Assembly (NCBI GenBank): GCA_937891015.1
Contig: CALAPY010000041.1
Coordinates: 1 to 64,000 of the forward strand
Direction of reading: 5' to 3'
Origin: UBA2108 sp002713215
GTDB lineage: Bacteria; Bacteroidota; Bacteroidia; Flavobacteriales_G; Salibacteraceae
Length of the DNA stretch: 64,000 nucleotides
Shown here: positions 1-9,424 of the stretch, in pieces
Layout: every line of letters begins with the position of its first letter
Position numbering within the stretch: the first letter of the stretch is position 1
The notes under the pieces: model-generated
What the model was told of the DNA's origin: nothing
Database searches by the model: none
The model's input: only the letters and a program-made list of their open reading frames with translations
Translations under genes and position numbers: made by a program

Positions 1-633
1 GATGGAATTCTGGCTGACCTCGGTATCTCCTCGCATCAGATCAATACGGCAGAACGCGGGTTTTCCACTCGCTTCGACGGTCCATTAGACATGCGCATGG
101 ATAAAAGCGGAAAACTAAATGCCGCAACCGTCGTTAATGAGTATTCCAAGGAAGACCTTACCAAAATATTTAAACAATACGGTGAGATTAAAAACGCCTC
201 TAACCTGGCTTTTCAAATTACTGAACATCGAAAATTAGAACCAATAAAGACTACGCAGGATTTAAACTCCATTTGTGAAAAACTGGTGCAAGATCGAAAA
301 AGAGCCAAATACCTCGCTCAAGTATATCAGGCCATTCGAATTGAGGTGAACCAGGAGTTGGAAGTACTTAAAGATTTCCTGAAACAATGCGTGGAAGTGC
401 TCTCCAAAAATGGCAGGATAGCCATCATATCGTACCACTCTCTGGAAGACCGAATTGTAAAAACATTCTTTAAAACCGGAAACTTCGACGGTGAGCTGAA
501 TAAGGATTTCTATGGAAACCTTATTCGCCCATTGAACCCCATAAACAACAAAATAATAATTCCAACAGACGAGGAAATTGAGAGAAACCCAAGAGCACGC
601 AGTGCTCGACTACGCATAGCTTCATTAAACTGA
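1..633 (+). CDS. rsmH: RsmH (MraW) 16S rRNA m4C1402 methyltransferase, C-terminal part
   Basis: This is the C-terminal 210 residues of the SAM-dependent enzyme that N4-methylates C1402 of 16S rRNA; the start lies before the window. The reading frame is open from base 1. Family signatures visible are ADLGISS near the left edge, GPLDMRMD around residue 28, the QAIRIEVNQEL helix and ISYHSLEDR, which shapes the active site. The usual length is about 300 residues, so roughly 90 are missing. It is the first visible gene of the dcw cluster and its TGA stop is 1 base before ftsL. Identification is secure. Confidence 0.96.
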   Translation, partial: DGILADLGISSHQINTAERGFSTRFDGPLDMRMDKSGKLNAATVVNEYSKEDLTKIFKQYGEIKNASNLAFQITEHRKLEPIKTTQDLNSICEKLVQDRKRAKYLAQVYQAIRIEVNQELEVLKDFLKQCVEVLSKNGRIAIISYHSLEDRIVKTFFKTGNFDGELNKDFYGNLIRPLNPINNKIIIPTDEEIERNPRARSARLRIASLN

Positions 634-634
634 A

Positions 635-1000
635 ATGACAAAAGTGAAAGAGGAAAATTCGACTTTGAAAGGCATTAAAAAACATACGAGCCTAATTGCG
701 GATTTACTGAACGGAAACATCCTTACCCGAGAGTCATTTTTAGACCATTTGCCTTATGTACTATTCCTTGCACTATTAGCACTTGCTTACATCTCCAATG
801 GATTTCTTGCAGAACAAAACATTAGAAATCTCAACAAAGTAAACAACGAAATCAAAGAATTAAGGTCAGAGTACATCACGCTAAAATCGGAGTTGATGTA
901 CAAAAGCAAGCAATCCGAATTGGCCAAGATTATTGAAGAACGTGAAATGGGTTTGCTGGAGTCTTTTGAACCTCCTAAAAAGATTGTAAAAAGTGAGTAG
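635..1000 (+). CDS. ftsL: FtsL-like cell division protein
   Basis: This 121-aa bitopic membrane protein has a basic cytoplasmic N-terminus, one membrane segment at about residues 41-59 and a heptad-rich coiled coil at about 62-108. That is the architecture of FtsL, which together with FtsQ and FtsB activates FtsW-FtsI at the septum. Sequence conservation in FtsL is low, so the call depends on topology and on its position between rsmH and ftsI, which matches the Bacteroidota FtsL-like family. It overlaps the ftsI start by 8 bases, which suggests translational coupling. Confidence 0.85.
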   Translation: MTKVKEENSTLKGIKKHTSLIADLLNGNILTRESFLDHLPYVLFLALLALAYISNGFLAEQNIRNLNKVNNEIKELRSEYITLKSELMYKSKQSELAKIIEEREMGLLESFEPPKKIVKSE

Positions 1001-3104
1001 CAAGAACATCATAAAACGCATTTATGTGGTGTACTTCGGTATTCTGTTGTTTGCAATTGCAATAGTTGCCCGTGCTTCGCTCATCATGTTTACAGAAGGG
1101 GAATTCTGGAAGCAAAAGGCAGCCGATCATACGTTGAAGTACCGGCAAATTGAGGCGGTAAGAGGAAATATTTATGCGACCAACGGAAGCCTTTTAGCAA
1201 CATCCATTCCTCGGTACGAGATCCGTTTCGATTGCAAAGCAGACGCACTCACGGATAAAAAATTCAACGCCGAAATAGATTCACTGTGCTACCGTCTGTC
1301 TGAACTTTTTCCAAACAAATCAAAAGGAAAGTGGAAAGATGAATTAGTTGGTGCAAGAGAACGAGGAGCCAGATATCACCTTATTGCAAGACGAGTAAAC
1401 TACATAGATCTTAAAAAGCTCAAGTCATTCCCAATATTCAGAAAAGGCAGGTATAAGGGTGGGTTTATGTACATCCAAAAGAACCGTCGGGAAAAACCAT
1501 TTCAGGTTCTCGCCTCCCGAACCATAGGTTATAGTCGAGACGAGGCAAAACCAGTTGGACTTGAAGGAGCATACAACAAAGAATTGAGCGGAGTATCCGG
1601 AATGCGTCTTATGCAAAAAATTGCAGGTGGTGTCTGGATGCCTGTTAACGACGACAATGAAATAGAACCGGAAGATGGTGCTGACATTGTAAGCACCCTA
1701 AATATCAACATTCAGGATGTTGCTGAAAATGCGTTGCTGGAACAGCTAACCAAACAAGATGCACATCACGGCTGCGTGGTACTAATGGAAGTGAAAACCG
1801 GTGAAATAAAAGCCATTGCTAACCTCACCCGAACCGAAAGTGGAAAGTATTGGGAACGATACAACTACGCTGTGGGAGAAAGTACGGAACCTGGATCGAC
1901 CTTTAAGCTTGCTTCACTGATTGCCGCTATGGAAGATGGTTATATCGATCTGGATGACAGCGTGAAAACCGGTAAAGGAGTATACAAGTTTTATGACCAA
2001 AAAATGTACGATTCTCATGCTGGTGGATTTGGAACCATAACCGTAAAGCGCGCCTTTGAAGTTTCCTCCAACATAGCCGTTGCCAAACTCATTAACGAGA
2101 ATTACTCCAAGAATCCACAAAAATTCATTGACCGGCTCTACAAAATGAACCTCAATCAAAAATTGGGTCTGGAAATATTTGGCGAAGGACTACCGAATAT
2201 TAAATCAGCCAATGACCCTACCTGGAGTGGAATTTCACTTCCCTGGATCTCACATGGTTATGAGGTGGCCCTTACACCACTCCAAATTCTCACCTATTAC
2301 AACGCAGTAGCCAATGATGGAGTAATGGTAAAACCCCATTTCGTTCGGGAAATAAGAAAAATGGGCAAGACGGTTCAAGTTATACAACCCGAAGTTATCA
2401 ATCCGGCCATCTGCTCGAAGGAGACCATTAAAAAAGCAAAACTGATGCTTGAAGGCGTAGTGGAAAACGGAACCGGGGTTAACCTCAAAAACTCCAACTA
2501 CAAAATAGCCGGAAAAACCGGTACTGCTCAAATCTACAACGCAAAATACGGTTACAAATCGGACAAAAAAGTAAGCTACCAGGCATCGTTCGTAGGTTAT
2601 TTCCCGGCTGATGCTCCCAAGTATTCCTGCATTGTTGTCGTCAACGCTCCTTCCAGGGATGTTTATTATGGAAACCTGGTTGCCGGCCCTATTTTCAAGG
2701 AAATAGCAGATAAGGTTTATGCCACCAGTATCAATATTCACAAAGAGCTGGAGACCAATAAGCAACTTACTTCCCGCACACCCATTCCAATTTCTAAAAA
2801 TGGAAATTACAATGACTTAACTACGGTATTTAAACAATTGGATATAACCGAAAACTGGAAAAGTGATCCCGGAACCTGGGCCATAACCAGTGCGGAAAAC
2901 GACAAAGTCTCACTCTATCGCCGATCCATTAAGAATCATTTGATTCCAAATGTGGTCGGAATGGATCTTAAGGATGCCATTTTCATCATGGAAAACATGG
3001 GTATCCAAATAGAATTTGAAGGAAAGGGAGTAATTAAAGAACAAATACCTAAGGCTGGTTCTCTAATCAATGGAGCCGAGGTGGTAAAACTAAAATTAGC
3101 CTAA
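993..3104 (+). CDS. ftsI: Penicillin-binding protein FtsI/PBP3 with a PASTA domain, septal transpeptidase
   Basis: This 703-aa protein crosslinks septal peptidoglycan. An N-terminal membrane anchor (about residues 8-28) is followed by the PBP dimerisation domain and a transpeptidase domain with all three penicillin-binding motifs: S302-T-F-K305 (acyl-acceptor serine), S358-S-N360 and K508-T-G510. The last 55 residues or so form a PASTA-like domain (NHLIPNVVGMDLKDA onward). E. coli FtsI lacks PASTA, but it is common in Bacteroidota. The start is GTG at 993, inside the end of ftsL, and no suitable ATG lies before the membrane anchor. The stop codon overlaps the murE ATG by one base. Confidence 0.95.
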   Translation: MSSKNIIKRIYVVYFGILLFAIAIVARASLIMFTEGEFWKQKAADHTLKYRQIEAVRGNIYATNGSLLATSIPRYEIRFDCKADALTDKKFNAEIDSLCYRLSELFPNKSKGKWKDELVGARERGARYHLIARRVNYIDLKKLKSFPIFRKGRYKGGFMYIQKNRREKPFQVLASRTIGYSRDEAKPVGLEGAYNKELSGVSGMRLMQKIAGGVWMPVNDDNEIEPEDGADIVSTLNINIQDVAENALLEQLTKQDAHHGCVVLMEVKTGEIKAIANLTRTESGKYWERYNYAVGESTEPGSTFKLASLIAAMEDGYIDLDDSVKTGKGVYKFYDQKMYDSHAGGFGTITVKRAFEVSSNIAVAKLINENYSKNPQKFIDRLYKMNLNQKLGLEIFGEGLPNIKSANDPTWSGISLPWISHGYEVALTPLQILTYYNAVANDGVMVKPHFVREIRKMGKTVQVIQPEVINPAICSKETIKKAKLMLEGVVENGTGVNLKNSNYKIAGKTGTAQIYNAKYGYKSDKKVSYQASFVGYFPADAPKYSCIVVVNAPSRDVYYGNLVAGPIFKEIADKVYATSINIHKELETNKQLTSRTPIPISKNGNYNDLTTVFKQLDITENWKSDPGTWAITSAENDKVSLYRRSIKNHLIPNVVGMDLKDAIFIMENMGIQIEFEGKGVIKEQIPKAGSLINGAEVVKLKLA

Positions 3105-4570
3105 TGCGCTTACTCAAAGACATATTGTATCGGGTTCCTATTGAAAACGTTATAGGCAACACCAACGTAGCCCTCGAAAACATTTGTTTTGACTCAAGGG
3201 AAGTTGGTCAATTCACTGCATTTGTTGCTATTCCAGGGACTCAGGTAGATGGACATCGATTTATTGACAACGCGCTTGATGCCGGAGCAAATGCCATTAT
3301 TTGTGAAGAGCTACCCGAAGAAACCAGGGATGAGGTCTGTTATGTAAAAGTTCAGAATTGCCATGCCGCGTTGGCCCTAATGGCTTGCAACTATTATGAC
3401 AACCCTTCTGAAAAATTGAACCTTGTAGGTATTACCGGAACCAACGGAAAGACAACCACCGCTACCCTTCTACAACAACTCTTTATAAATCTTGGCTATA
3501 AAACCGGATTGCTCTCAACTGTGGTAAACAAGATCCAGCACGAAGAAATTGCTTCAACGCATACGACACCTAATCCTTTAGAGCTTAATGCCTTGTTGGC
3601 GAGAATGCTTGAAGAAGGTTGTACCCACTGTTTTATGGAAGTAAGTAGCCATGCGTTAGTTCAACGACGTACGGAAGGTTTGCATTTCAAAATTGCCGTA
3701 TTCACCAACATCACCCACGATCACCTTGACTACCATGAAACCTTCGACAATTACATCGCTGCCAAGAAAATGCTTTTTGACGGACTCGGGTCATCGGCTT
3801 TCGCCTTGGTAAATCGCGATGACTTTCACGGAGAGGTTATGCTTCAAAACACCAAGGCCAAACAACTTTCTTTTGGCTTAAAAACCATGGCCGACTACAA
3901 GGCGAAAGTGGTTGAAAATGATTTTGACGGACTCCAATTAAACATCAATGGCAATGATGTCTGGACACACTTAATTGGAAAGTTCAATGCCTATAACCTT
4001 CTATGCGCTTATGCAGTAGCAGAGATTTTTGAAGAAGATAACATTGAAATTCTTACTCAGCTGTCGCAACTTACACCGGTAAAAGGAAGGTTTCAGTACA
4101 TACGGTCGGAGACCAACATTACTGGAATCGTTGACTATGCCCACACGCCCGATGCTTTAAAGAATGTTTTGGAAACCATTAACGATATTAGAACCGGCAA
4201 TGAAAAAGTGATCACGGTAGTTGGTTGTGGTGGTGATCGTGATAAGGACAAAAGGCCTAAAATGGCCAACATTGCCTGTAAAGGAAGTGATAAGGTAATT
4301 TTCACTTCGGACAACCCACGATCGGAAAACCCGGATCAGATTATTGAAGACATGCAAGCCGGAGTGGAAGGTGCAGATTTTAAGAAAACGTTTTCCATAA
4401 CCAACAGGAAGGAAGCCATTAAAACCGCCGTGGCATTTGCAGAGCCAAACGATATCATTCTGGTTGCCGGAAAAGGTCATGAGAATTATCAAATCATTGG
4501 TGACGAGGTCTTCGACTTCAACGACATGGAAATTATCTCAGAATATTTAATACAACTCACTTCTTCGTAA
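3104..4570 (+). CDS. murE: UDP-MurNAc-L-Ala-D-Glu:meso-diaminopimelate ligase
   Basis: MurE (488 aa) adds the third stem-peptide residue to UDP-MurNAc-dipeptide using ATP in the cytoplasm. The Mur ligase P-loop GITGTNGKTT spans residues 109-118, with Lys116 binding phosphate. The central motif ITHDHLDYH and the C-terminal DNPR motif (residues 403-406) are present. DNPR is the signature for meso-diaminopimelate rather than lysine, so the wall is predicted to be DAP-type. The start shares one base with the ftsI stop (TAATG), and the same arrangement links this gene to mraY. Confidence 0.97.
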   Translation: MRLLKDILYRVPIENVIGNTNVALENICFDSREVGQFTAFVAIPGTQVDGHRFIDNALDAGANAIICEELPEETRDEVCYVKVQNCHAALALMACNYYDNPSEKLNLVGITGTNGKTTTATLLQQLFINLGYKTGLLSTVVNKIQHEEIASTHTTPNPLELNALLARMLEEGCTHCFMEVSSHALVQRRTEGLHFKIAVFTNITHDHLDYHETFDNYIAAKKMLFDGLGSSAFALVNRDDFHGEVMLQNTKAKQLSFGLKTMADYKAKVVENDFDGLQLNINGNDVWTHLIGKFNAYNLLCAYAVAEIFEEDNIEILTQLSQLTPVKGRFQYIRSETNITGIVDYAHTPDALKNVLETINDIRTGNEKVITVVGCGGDRDKDKRPKMANIACKGSDKVIFTSDNPRSENPDQIIEDMQAGVEGADFKKTFSITNRKEAIKTAVAFAEPNDIILVAGKGHENYQIIGDEVFDFNDMEIISEYLIQLTSS

Positions 4571-5823
4571 TGCTCTATTATCTCTTTCAATATTTAGACG
4601 AATTAAATGTTCCCGGGGCAGGAGTGTTTAATTATATCACATTTCGGGCAGCCTTAGCCGTCATGTTATCCCTTCTGATTTCAATGGCATTTGGCAAGAG
4701 AATTATCGGGTGGTTACAACAAAATCAATTTGGTGAAATTGTTAGAGACCTTGGGCTTGAAGGGCAAATGCAAAAGCAAGGAACCCCTACCATGGGAGGG
4801 CTTATCATCCTGGCTTCGATTATCATACCTACCCTACTGGTAGCCAAATTGGAGAATGTTTATATCATAGTTATGCTCATAGCCACCTTTGGCCTTGGAT
4901 CCATCGGATTTCTTGACGATTACCTAAAAATCAAACACAAAAACAAAGACGGGCTTGCCGGAAAATTCAAAATCGTAGGTCAGGTGGGTATTGGGCTGTT
5001 CATAGCCATAGTACTCTACTTTAGCGATAGTACGGCTGTTAAACACAAGGTATATTTCAAAGACAATGCAAACGCACAGGTAACCGTTCAGGACCAGGAT
5101 CAATCGGAGCGGGCACCCAAAAATTATGTCTGGCAACAAACCAAGGACCTAAAGACCACCATTCCATTCATAAAAAATAATGAATTTGACTATGCCTGGC
5201 TGGTAACCTGGATAAGTGAGGACTTGAGTAAATACGCCTGGATTGTATTCTTCCCGTTAATTATTCTAATTGTAACCGCCGTATCCAATGGAGCCAATAT
5301 GACCGATGGACTTGATGGACTTGCGACGGGCACCTCGGCAATCATTGGTACAACACTGGGCATATTTGCCTACCTGTCGGGCAACTACATATTTGCCGAT
5401 TACCTCAACATCATGTACATCCCCAATTCAGGTGAGTTGGTGGTTTTCATCGCGGCATTTGTGGGAGCCTGTGTAGGGTTCTTATGGTACAACTCCTTTC
5501 CCGCCCAGGTATTTATGGGTGATACAGGTAGCCTGGCCATCGGTGGGATTATAGCCGTATTTGCGATTGCCATTAGAAAGGAACTCCTCATCCCAATTCT
5601 ATGTGGAGTATTCCTGGTCGAAAATTTAAGCGTGATTATGCAAGTGGGGTACTTCAAGTACACTAAAAAGAAATATGGAGAAGGTGTGCGAATTTTTAAA
5701 ATGGCACCCCTTCACCACCATTACCAAAAGCTAGGAATACCTGAACCCAAGATCGTTGCTCGATTCTGGATTGTAGGAATATTTCTGGCAATAATTACGA
5801 TAGTAACCCTCAAACTTCGATAG
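4570..5823 (+). CDS. mraY: Phospho-MurNAc-pentapeptide transferase MraY
   Basis: This integral membrane enzyme (417 aa) transfers phospho-MurNAc-pentapeptide to undecaprenyl phosphate, making lipid I. Visible motifs are GTPTMGG, FLDDYLKI (aspartates near Mg), NMTDGLDGLATG, MGDTGSLA and the PLHHHYQ loop. It is about 55 residues longer than E. coli MraY because of an inserted hydrophilic segment at about residues 155-215 (from SDSTAVKHK to WLVTW). I recall such an insert as common in Bacteroidota. It is coupled on both sides by one- to three-base overlaps. Confidence 0.97.
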   Translation: MLYYLFQYLDELNVPGAGVFNYITFRAALAVMLSLLISMAFGKRIIGWLQQNQFGEIVRDLGLEGQMQKQGTPTMGGLIILASIIIPTLLVAKLENVYIIVMLIATFGLGSIGFLDDYLKIKHKNKDGLAGKFKIVGQVGIGLFIAIVLYFSDSTAVKHKVYFKDNANAQVTVQDQDQSERAPKNYVWQQTKDLKTTIPFIKNNEFDYAWLVTWISEDLSKYAWIVFFPLIILIVTAVSNGANMTDGLDGLATGTSAIIGTTLGIFAYLSGNYIFADYLNIMYIPNSGELVVFIAAFVGACVGFLWYNSFPAQVFMGDTGSLAIGGIIAVFAIAIRKELLIPILCGVFLVENLSVIMQVGYFKYTKKKYGEGVRIFKMAPLHHHYQKLGIPEPKIVARFWIVGIFLAIITIVTLKLR

Positions 5824-7154
5824 TGAAGCAGTTGGTTGCTCTTGGTGCCGGTGAAAGTGGAGTTGGTACTGCTCTACTCGCCAAAAGCAAAGGTTTTGAA
5901 GTATTGGTTTCCGATGCTGGCAAAATCAAAAAGAAGTACGAGAATGTTCTTTCACATCAGGGGATTGAATTTGAGGAAAACAAACACTCTAAGGAGAGAA
6001 TTTTAGAGAGTAACATCATAGTGAAGAGCCCGGGAATTCCGGATACTGCTCCTCTTGTGGTGGAATGCAGGAAGAAAGGCATTGAGGTAATAGGTGAAAT
6101 TGAGTTTGCTTCCAGGTATTTTAATGGACAACTTGTTGGAATAACCGGATCAAATGGTAAAACAACAACCACTTCACTCGCATACCACTTGCTTTCAAAA
6201 GGAGGACTTAACCCTATGCTCGGTGGAAATATCGGAGAGAGTTTTGCCAGGCAGGTAATTGATAAAACAGACGGAGTTGCAGTATTGGAGTTGAGCAGTT
6301 TTCAACTGGACGACATCAATTCATTTAGGCCGAACATAGCCATTATTCTCAACATTACGCCAGATCATTTAGATCGGTACGATTACAAAATGGAGAACTA
6401 CATAGCCTCCAAATTCCGAATTACAAAATACCAGTCAGAAGAAGACTTTCTGGTATACAACGCAGACGATGAAAACATCACCAACGGACTCAAACAATTC
6501 CCGATAAAAGCACAATTAATCCCGATTTCCATCTATAAAAAGCTGGAATACGGGGCATGGATAGAAAATAACAATTTGATAATAAATATAAACTCAGAAT
6601 TAAAAATGACAATTCAAAAATTAGCATTACAGGGCAAACACAACATCTACAACTCGATGGCAGCAGGCGTAGCGGGTCGTATTCTCGAGCTCCGAAAAGA
6701 GGTAATACGAGAGAGCCTTTCCGATTTCGAAAGCCTGGAGCATCGGCTTGAGACCATTGTTAAGGTTAGCGGGGTTAACTACATTAACGATTCTAAAGCT
6801 ACCAACATCAACAGCACCTGGTATGCGCTTGAAAGTATCGATACTCCCATCGTACTCATTATGGGCGGGGTCGATAAAGGAAACGACTACGGAATTATTG
6901 AAGATTTGGTGAAAGACAAAGTGAAAGGAATCATTTGCCTTGGAATCGACAACAACAAAATTCATGAGGCATTCGAAGGACATGTTGAAACTATGATTGA
7001 TACTCAATCGATGCACGAAGCAGTTCGATTTGCCTACAAAATGTCAGAAAAAGGCGATACCGTAATTCTTTCTCCAGCCTGTGCAAGTTTCGATTTGTTC
7101 GAGAATTATGAAGAAAGAGGACGTCAATTTAAAACTGCTGTAAGAGGACTCTAG
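5823..7154 (+). CDS. murD: UDP-MurNAc-L-alanine:D-glutamate ligase
   Basis: MurD (443 aa) adds D-glutamate to UDP-MurNAc-L-Ala. The N-terminus carries the GAGESGVGTA nucleotide-sugar fold. The P-loop GITGSNGKTTT starts at residue 106, with Lys113. The Mur motifs NITPDHLDRY and INDSKATN are present, followed by the C-terminal domain with SPACASFD. The start is GTG at 5823, sharing the last base of the mraY TAG stop. The next ATG is far inside the first domain, so GTG is well supported. Confidence 0.96.
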   Translation: MKQLVALGAGESGVGTALLAKSKGFEVLVSDAGKIKKKYENVLSHQGIEFEENKHSKERILESNIIVKSPGIPDTAPLVVECRKKGIEVIGEIEFASRYFNGQLVGITGSNGKTTTTSLAYHLLSKGGLNPMLGGNIGESFARQVIDKTDGVAVLELSSFQLDDINSFRPNIAIILNITPDHLDRYDYKMENYIASKFRITKYQSEEDFLVYNADDENITNGLKQFPIKAQLIPISIYKKLEYGAWIENNNLIININSELKMTIQKLALQGKHNIYNSMAAGVAGRILELRKEVIRESLSDFESLEHRLETIVKVSGVNYINDSKATNINSTWYALESIDTPIVLIMGGVDKGNDYGIIEDLVKDKVKGIICLGIDNNKIHEAFEGHVETMIDTQSMHEAVRFAYKMSEKGDTVILSPACASFDLFENYEERGRQFKTAVRGL

Positions 7155-7158
7155 AAGG

Positions 7159-8331
7159 TTGAAAAACTTTGCTACATATTTTAAAGGGGATCGAGCCATT
7201 TGGCTCATCGCGTTGCTATTAGGAGTAAGTAGCTTACTGCTCGTATACAGCTCCATTGTAACGCTCGCCTACAAACACCATGATGGAAACACGTTCTACT
7301 ACCTGTTTCGCCATGGTATCTTTATAGGGTTGGGGCTGGTTATCATGTTTGTTACCCACAAGATGAAATACTCCTATTTCTCACGCATTTCTCAATTGTT
7401 ATTGTACCTGTCCATTCCCCTTTTATTGCTTACACTAATTATTGGTTCAAATCTGAACAATGCCAGTAGGTGGTTGGTTATCCCCGTAATTAATCAATCG
7501 TTTCAAACTTCGGATTTAGCCAAAGTAGCCTTGGTAATGTATGTAGCGCGAATGCTCTACCTCAAGCGCAATATGCTGGATAACTTTAGGGAATCTTTTG
7601 TCCCGATTATAGTTCCGGTGGGAATTGTATGTGCATTAATTCTGCCTGCAAATTTCAGTACGGCAGCAGTGCTTTTTGTCACCTGCATGATTATCATGTT
7701 TATGGGAGGAACTCCGTTCAAACACTTTCTATCACTAATACCAGCTGGAATTGTTGCTGCGGCAGCCATTTTTCTTGTGGTGCAATTTGCTCCCAATTTG
7801 TTCCCCCGTGCTAAAACATGGCAAAAAAGGATTGAACGTTACTCTGAGAACAAGAAAGATGCAAATGGTAATTATCAAATTGAACAGGCCAAAATTGCCA
7901 TCGCTAAAGGAGGAGTGGCAGGAAAAGGCCCTGGGAACAGCAATCAACGGAATTTCCTACCACACCCCTATTCCGATTTTATTTATGCCATTGTCATTGA
8001 AGAGTATGGGCTAATAGGAGGTGCTTTTATTCTCATGCTCTACCTCGTCCTGTTCTTTCGGACCATAAAAATTTCGCAAAAAACAGAAAATCAGTTCGCC
8101 CAATTGCTCGCTGTTGGTCTCTGTTTTCTACTCGTATTTCAAGGGTTCATCAATATGGCTGTAGCTGTTAATCTGGTACCCGTTACCGGACAACCATTAC
8201 CCCTGGTAAGTATGGGTGGAACTTCCACCTGGTTTACCTGTCTGAGTTTAGGCATTATTTTAAGCGTAAGCCGTGGTGTTGAACTAGAGAACAAAAAGAA
8301 AATTAAAATCGAAGACTATGCCATCGCATAA
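7159..8331 (+). CDS. ftsW: FtsW, SEDS-family septal peptidoglycan polymerase
   Basis: This 390-aa polytopic SEDS protein polymerises lipid II at the septum with FtsI. About ten hydrophobic segments are visible. Conserved stretches include the large loop with RIERYSENKKD, QIEQAKIAIAKGG and HPYSDFIYAIVIEEYG, and near the C-terminus PVTGQPLPLVSMGGTS. The start is TTG at 7159, directly after a GAAGG-like sequence. It gives the short MKNF..KGDRAIW leader seen in Bacteroidota homologues, and no in-frame ATG lies close by. The end overlaps murG by 14 bases. Confidence 0.95.
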   Translation: MKNFATYFKGDRAIWLIALLLGVSSLLLVYSSIVTLAYKHHDGNTFYYLFRHGIFIGLGLVIMFVTHKMKYSYFSRISQLLLYLSIPLLLLTLIIGSNLNNASRWLVIPVINQSFQTSDLAKVALVMYVARMLYLKRNMLDNFRESFVPIIVPVGIVCALILPANFSTAAVLFVTCMIIMFMGGTPFKHFLSLIPAGIVAAAAIFLVVQFAPNLFPRAKTWQKRIERYSENKKDANGNYQIEQAKIAIAKGGVAGKGPGNSNQRNFLPHPYSDFIYAIVIEEYGLIGGAFILMLYLVLFFRTIKISQKTENQFAQLLAVGLCFLLVFQGFINMAVAVNLVPVTGQPLPLVSMGGTSTWFTCLSLGIILSVSRGVELENKKKIKIEDYAIA

Positions 8332-9421
8332 AATCATTCTTTCCGGAGGAGGTACAGGAGGGCACATATTCCCGGCAATTGCTATTGCCGATGCACTTCG
8401 TGAAATGGACCCTGAAATTGAGGTTCTTTTTGTAGGTGCGCAAGGGAGAATGGAGATGGAAAAAGTCCCGGCTTCAGGATATAAAATTGAAGGGCTTTGG
8501 ATCAGTGGATTTCAAAGAACCCTAAGTTTAAAAAACCTGCTTTTTCCTTTCAAAGTGATTCAAAGTTTGATGGATGCGAAAAGCATTGTCAAGAAATTTA
8601 AACCCAATGCCGTTATTGGCACCGGTGGTTATGCCAGTGGACCTGTTCTCTGGGTAAGCTCCAGAATGGGCATTCCATCACTTATTCAGGAACAGAATTC
8701 GTACGCTGGCATCACCAATAAAATCCTGGGCAAAAAAGTGAACAAAGTATGTGTTGCCTTTGATGGAATGGAAAGTTTCTTCCCTAAAAACAAAATTGTG
8801 GTTACAGGTAATCCTGTGCGGGAAGAAATAGTTAAAATCGAAGGAAAAAAGGAAGAGGCTTTAAAGTTCTTCGACCTGGAACCTAACAAAAAGACCATTC
8901 TAATTGTTGGTGGTAGCCTCGGAGCAAAAGCAATCAACGATAGCATGATGCCCCATATTAAGGATATTGTCAACGAGAATATTCAAATGGTATGGCAAAC
9001 GGGTAAGGTTTCCTATGAAGGAATTTCAAATGCTGCAAATCCCTTTGCTGACCAAGGCATTAAAGTGCACCAATTCATTACCCGAATGGATTTGGCCTAT
9101 GCTGCCGCTGATGTGGTAATATCCAGGGCTGGAGCCATTGCTGTTTCTGAGATTTGCCTGACCAACAAACCCTGTATTTTGGTTCCACTACCTACCGCTG
9201 CTGAAGATCATCAGACTAAAAATGCAGAGGCACTTGCCCGTCACGATGCGGCCATCATTGTTAAAAACTCGGAAGCACCACTAAAACTGTTTGGAGCGGT
9301 TACCGAATTAATAAAGAACGACAGTGAGCTCGAAAAACTACGGCAAAACATAAAACCGCTAAGCAAACCTGATTCTGCAAGAACCATCGCCAAAGAAGTC
9401 TTAAAAATGATCAACACTTAA
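8318..9421 (+). CDS. murG: MurG N-acetylglucosaminyltransferase (lipid II synthase)
   Basis: MurG (367 aa) is a GT28 glycosyltransferase that adds GlcNAc to lipid I on the inner membrane face. The N-terminal glycine loop GGGTGGHIFPA is at residues 9-19. A second loop GTGGYASGP, the acceptor-side QEQNSYAG, and the C-terminal UDP-GlcNAc site (GGSLGAKAIND, then ISRAGAIAVSE and PLPTAAEDHQTKNA) all match the family. Length is normal. It starts inside the ftsW 3' end, so translation of the two is probably coupled. Confidence 0.97.
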   Translation: MPSHKIILSGGGTGGHIFPAIAIADALREMDPEIEVLFVGAQGRMEMEKVPASGYKIEGLWISGFQRTLSLKNLLFPFKVIQSLMDAKSIVKKFKPNAVIGTGGYASGPVLWVSSRMGIPSLIQEQNSYAGITNKILGKKVNKVCVAFDGMESFFPKNKIVVTGNPVREEIVKIEGKKEEALKFFDLEPNKKTILIVGGSLGAKAINDSMMPHIKDIVNENIQMVWQTGKVSYEGISNAANPFADQGIKVHQFITRMDLAYAAADVVISRAGAIAVSEICLTNKPCILVPLPTAAEDHQTKNAEALARHDAAIIVKNSEAPLKLFGAVTELIKNDSELEKLRQNIKPLSKPDSARTIAKEVLKMINT

Positions 9422-9424
9422 GCC

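Noticed and set aside
2250..2765. 171-codon minus-strand frame inside ftsI
   Set aside because: It is antisense to the transpeptidase domain and carries no motif.
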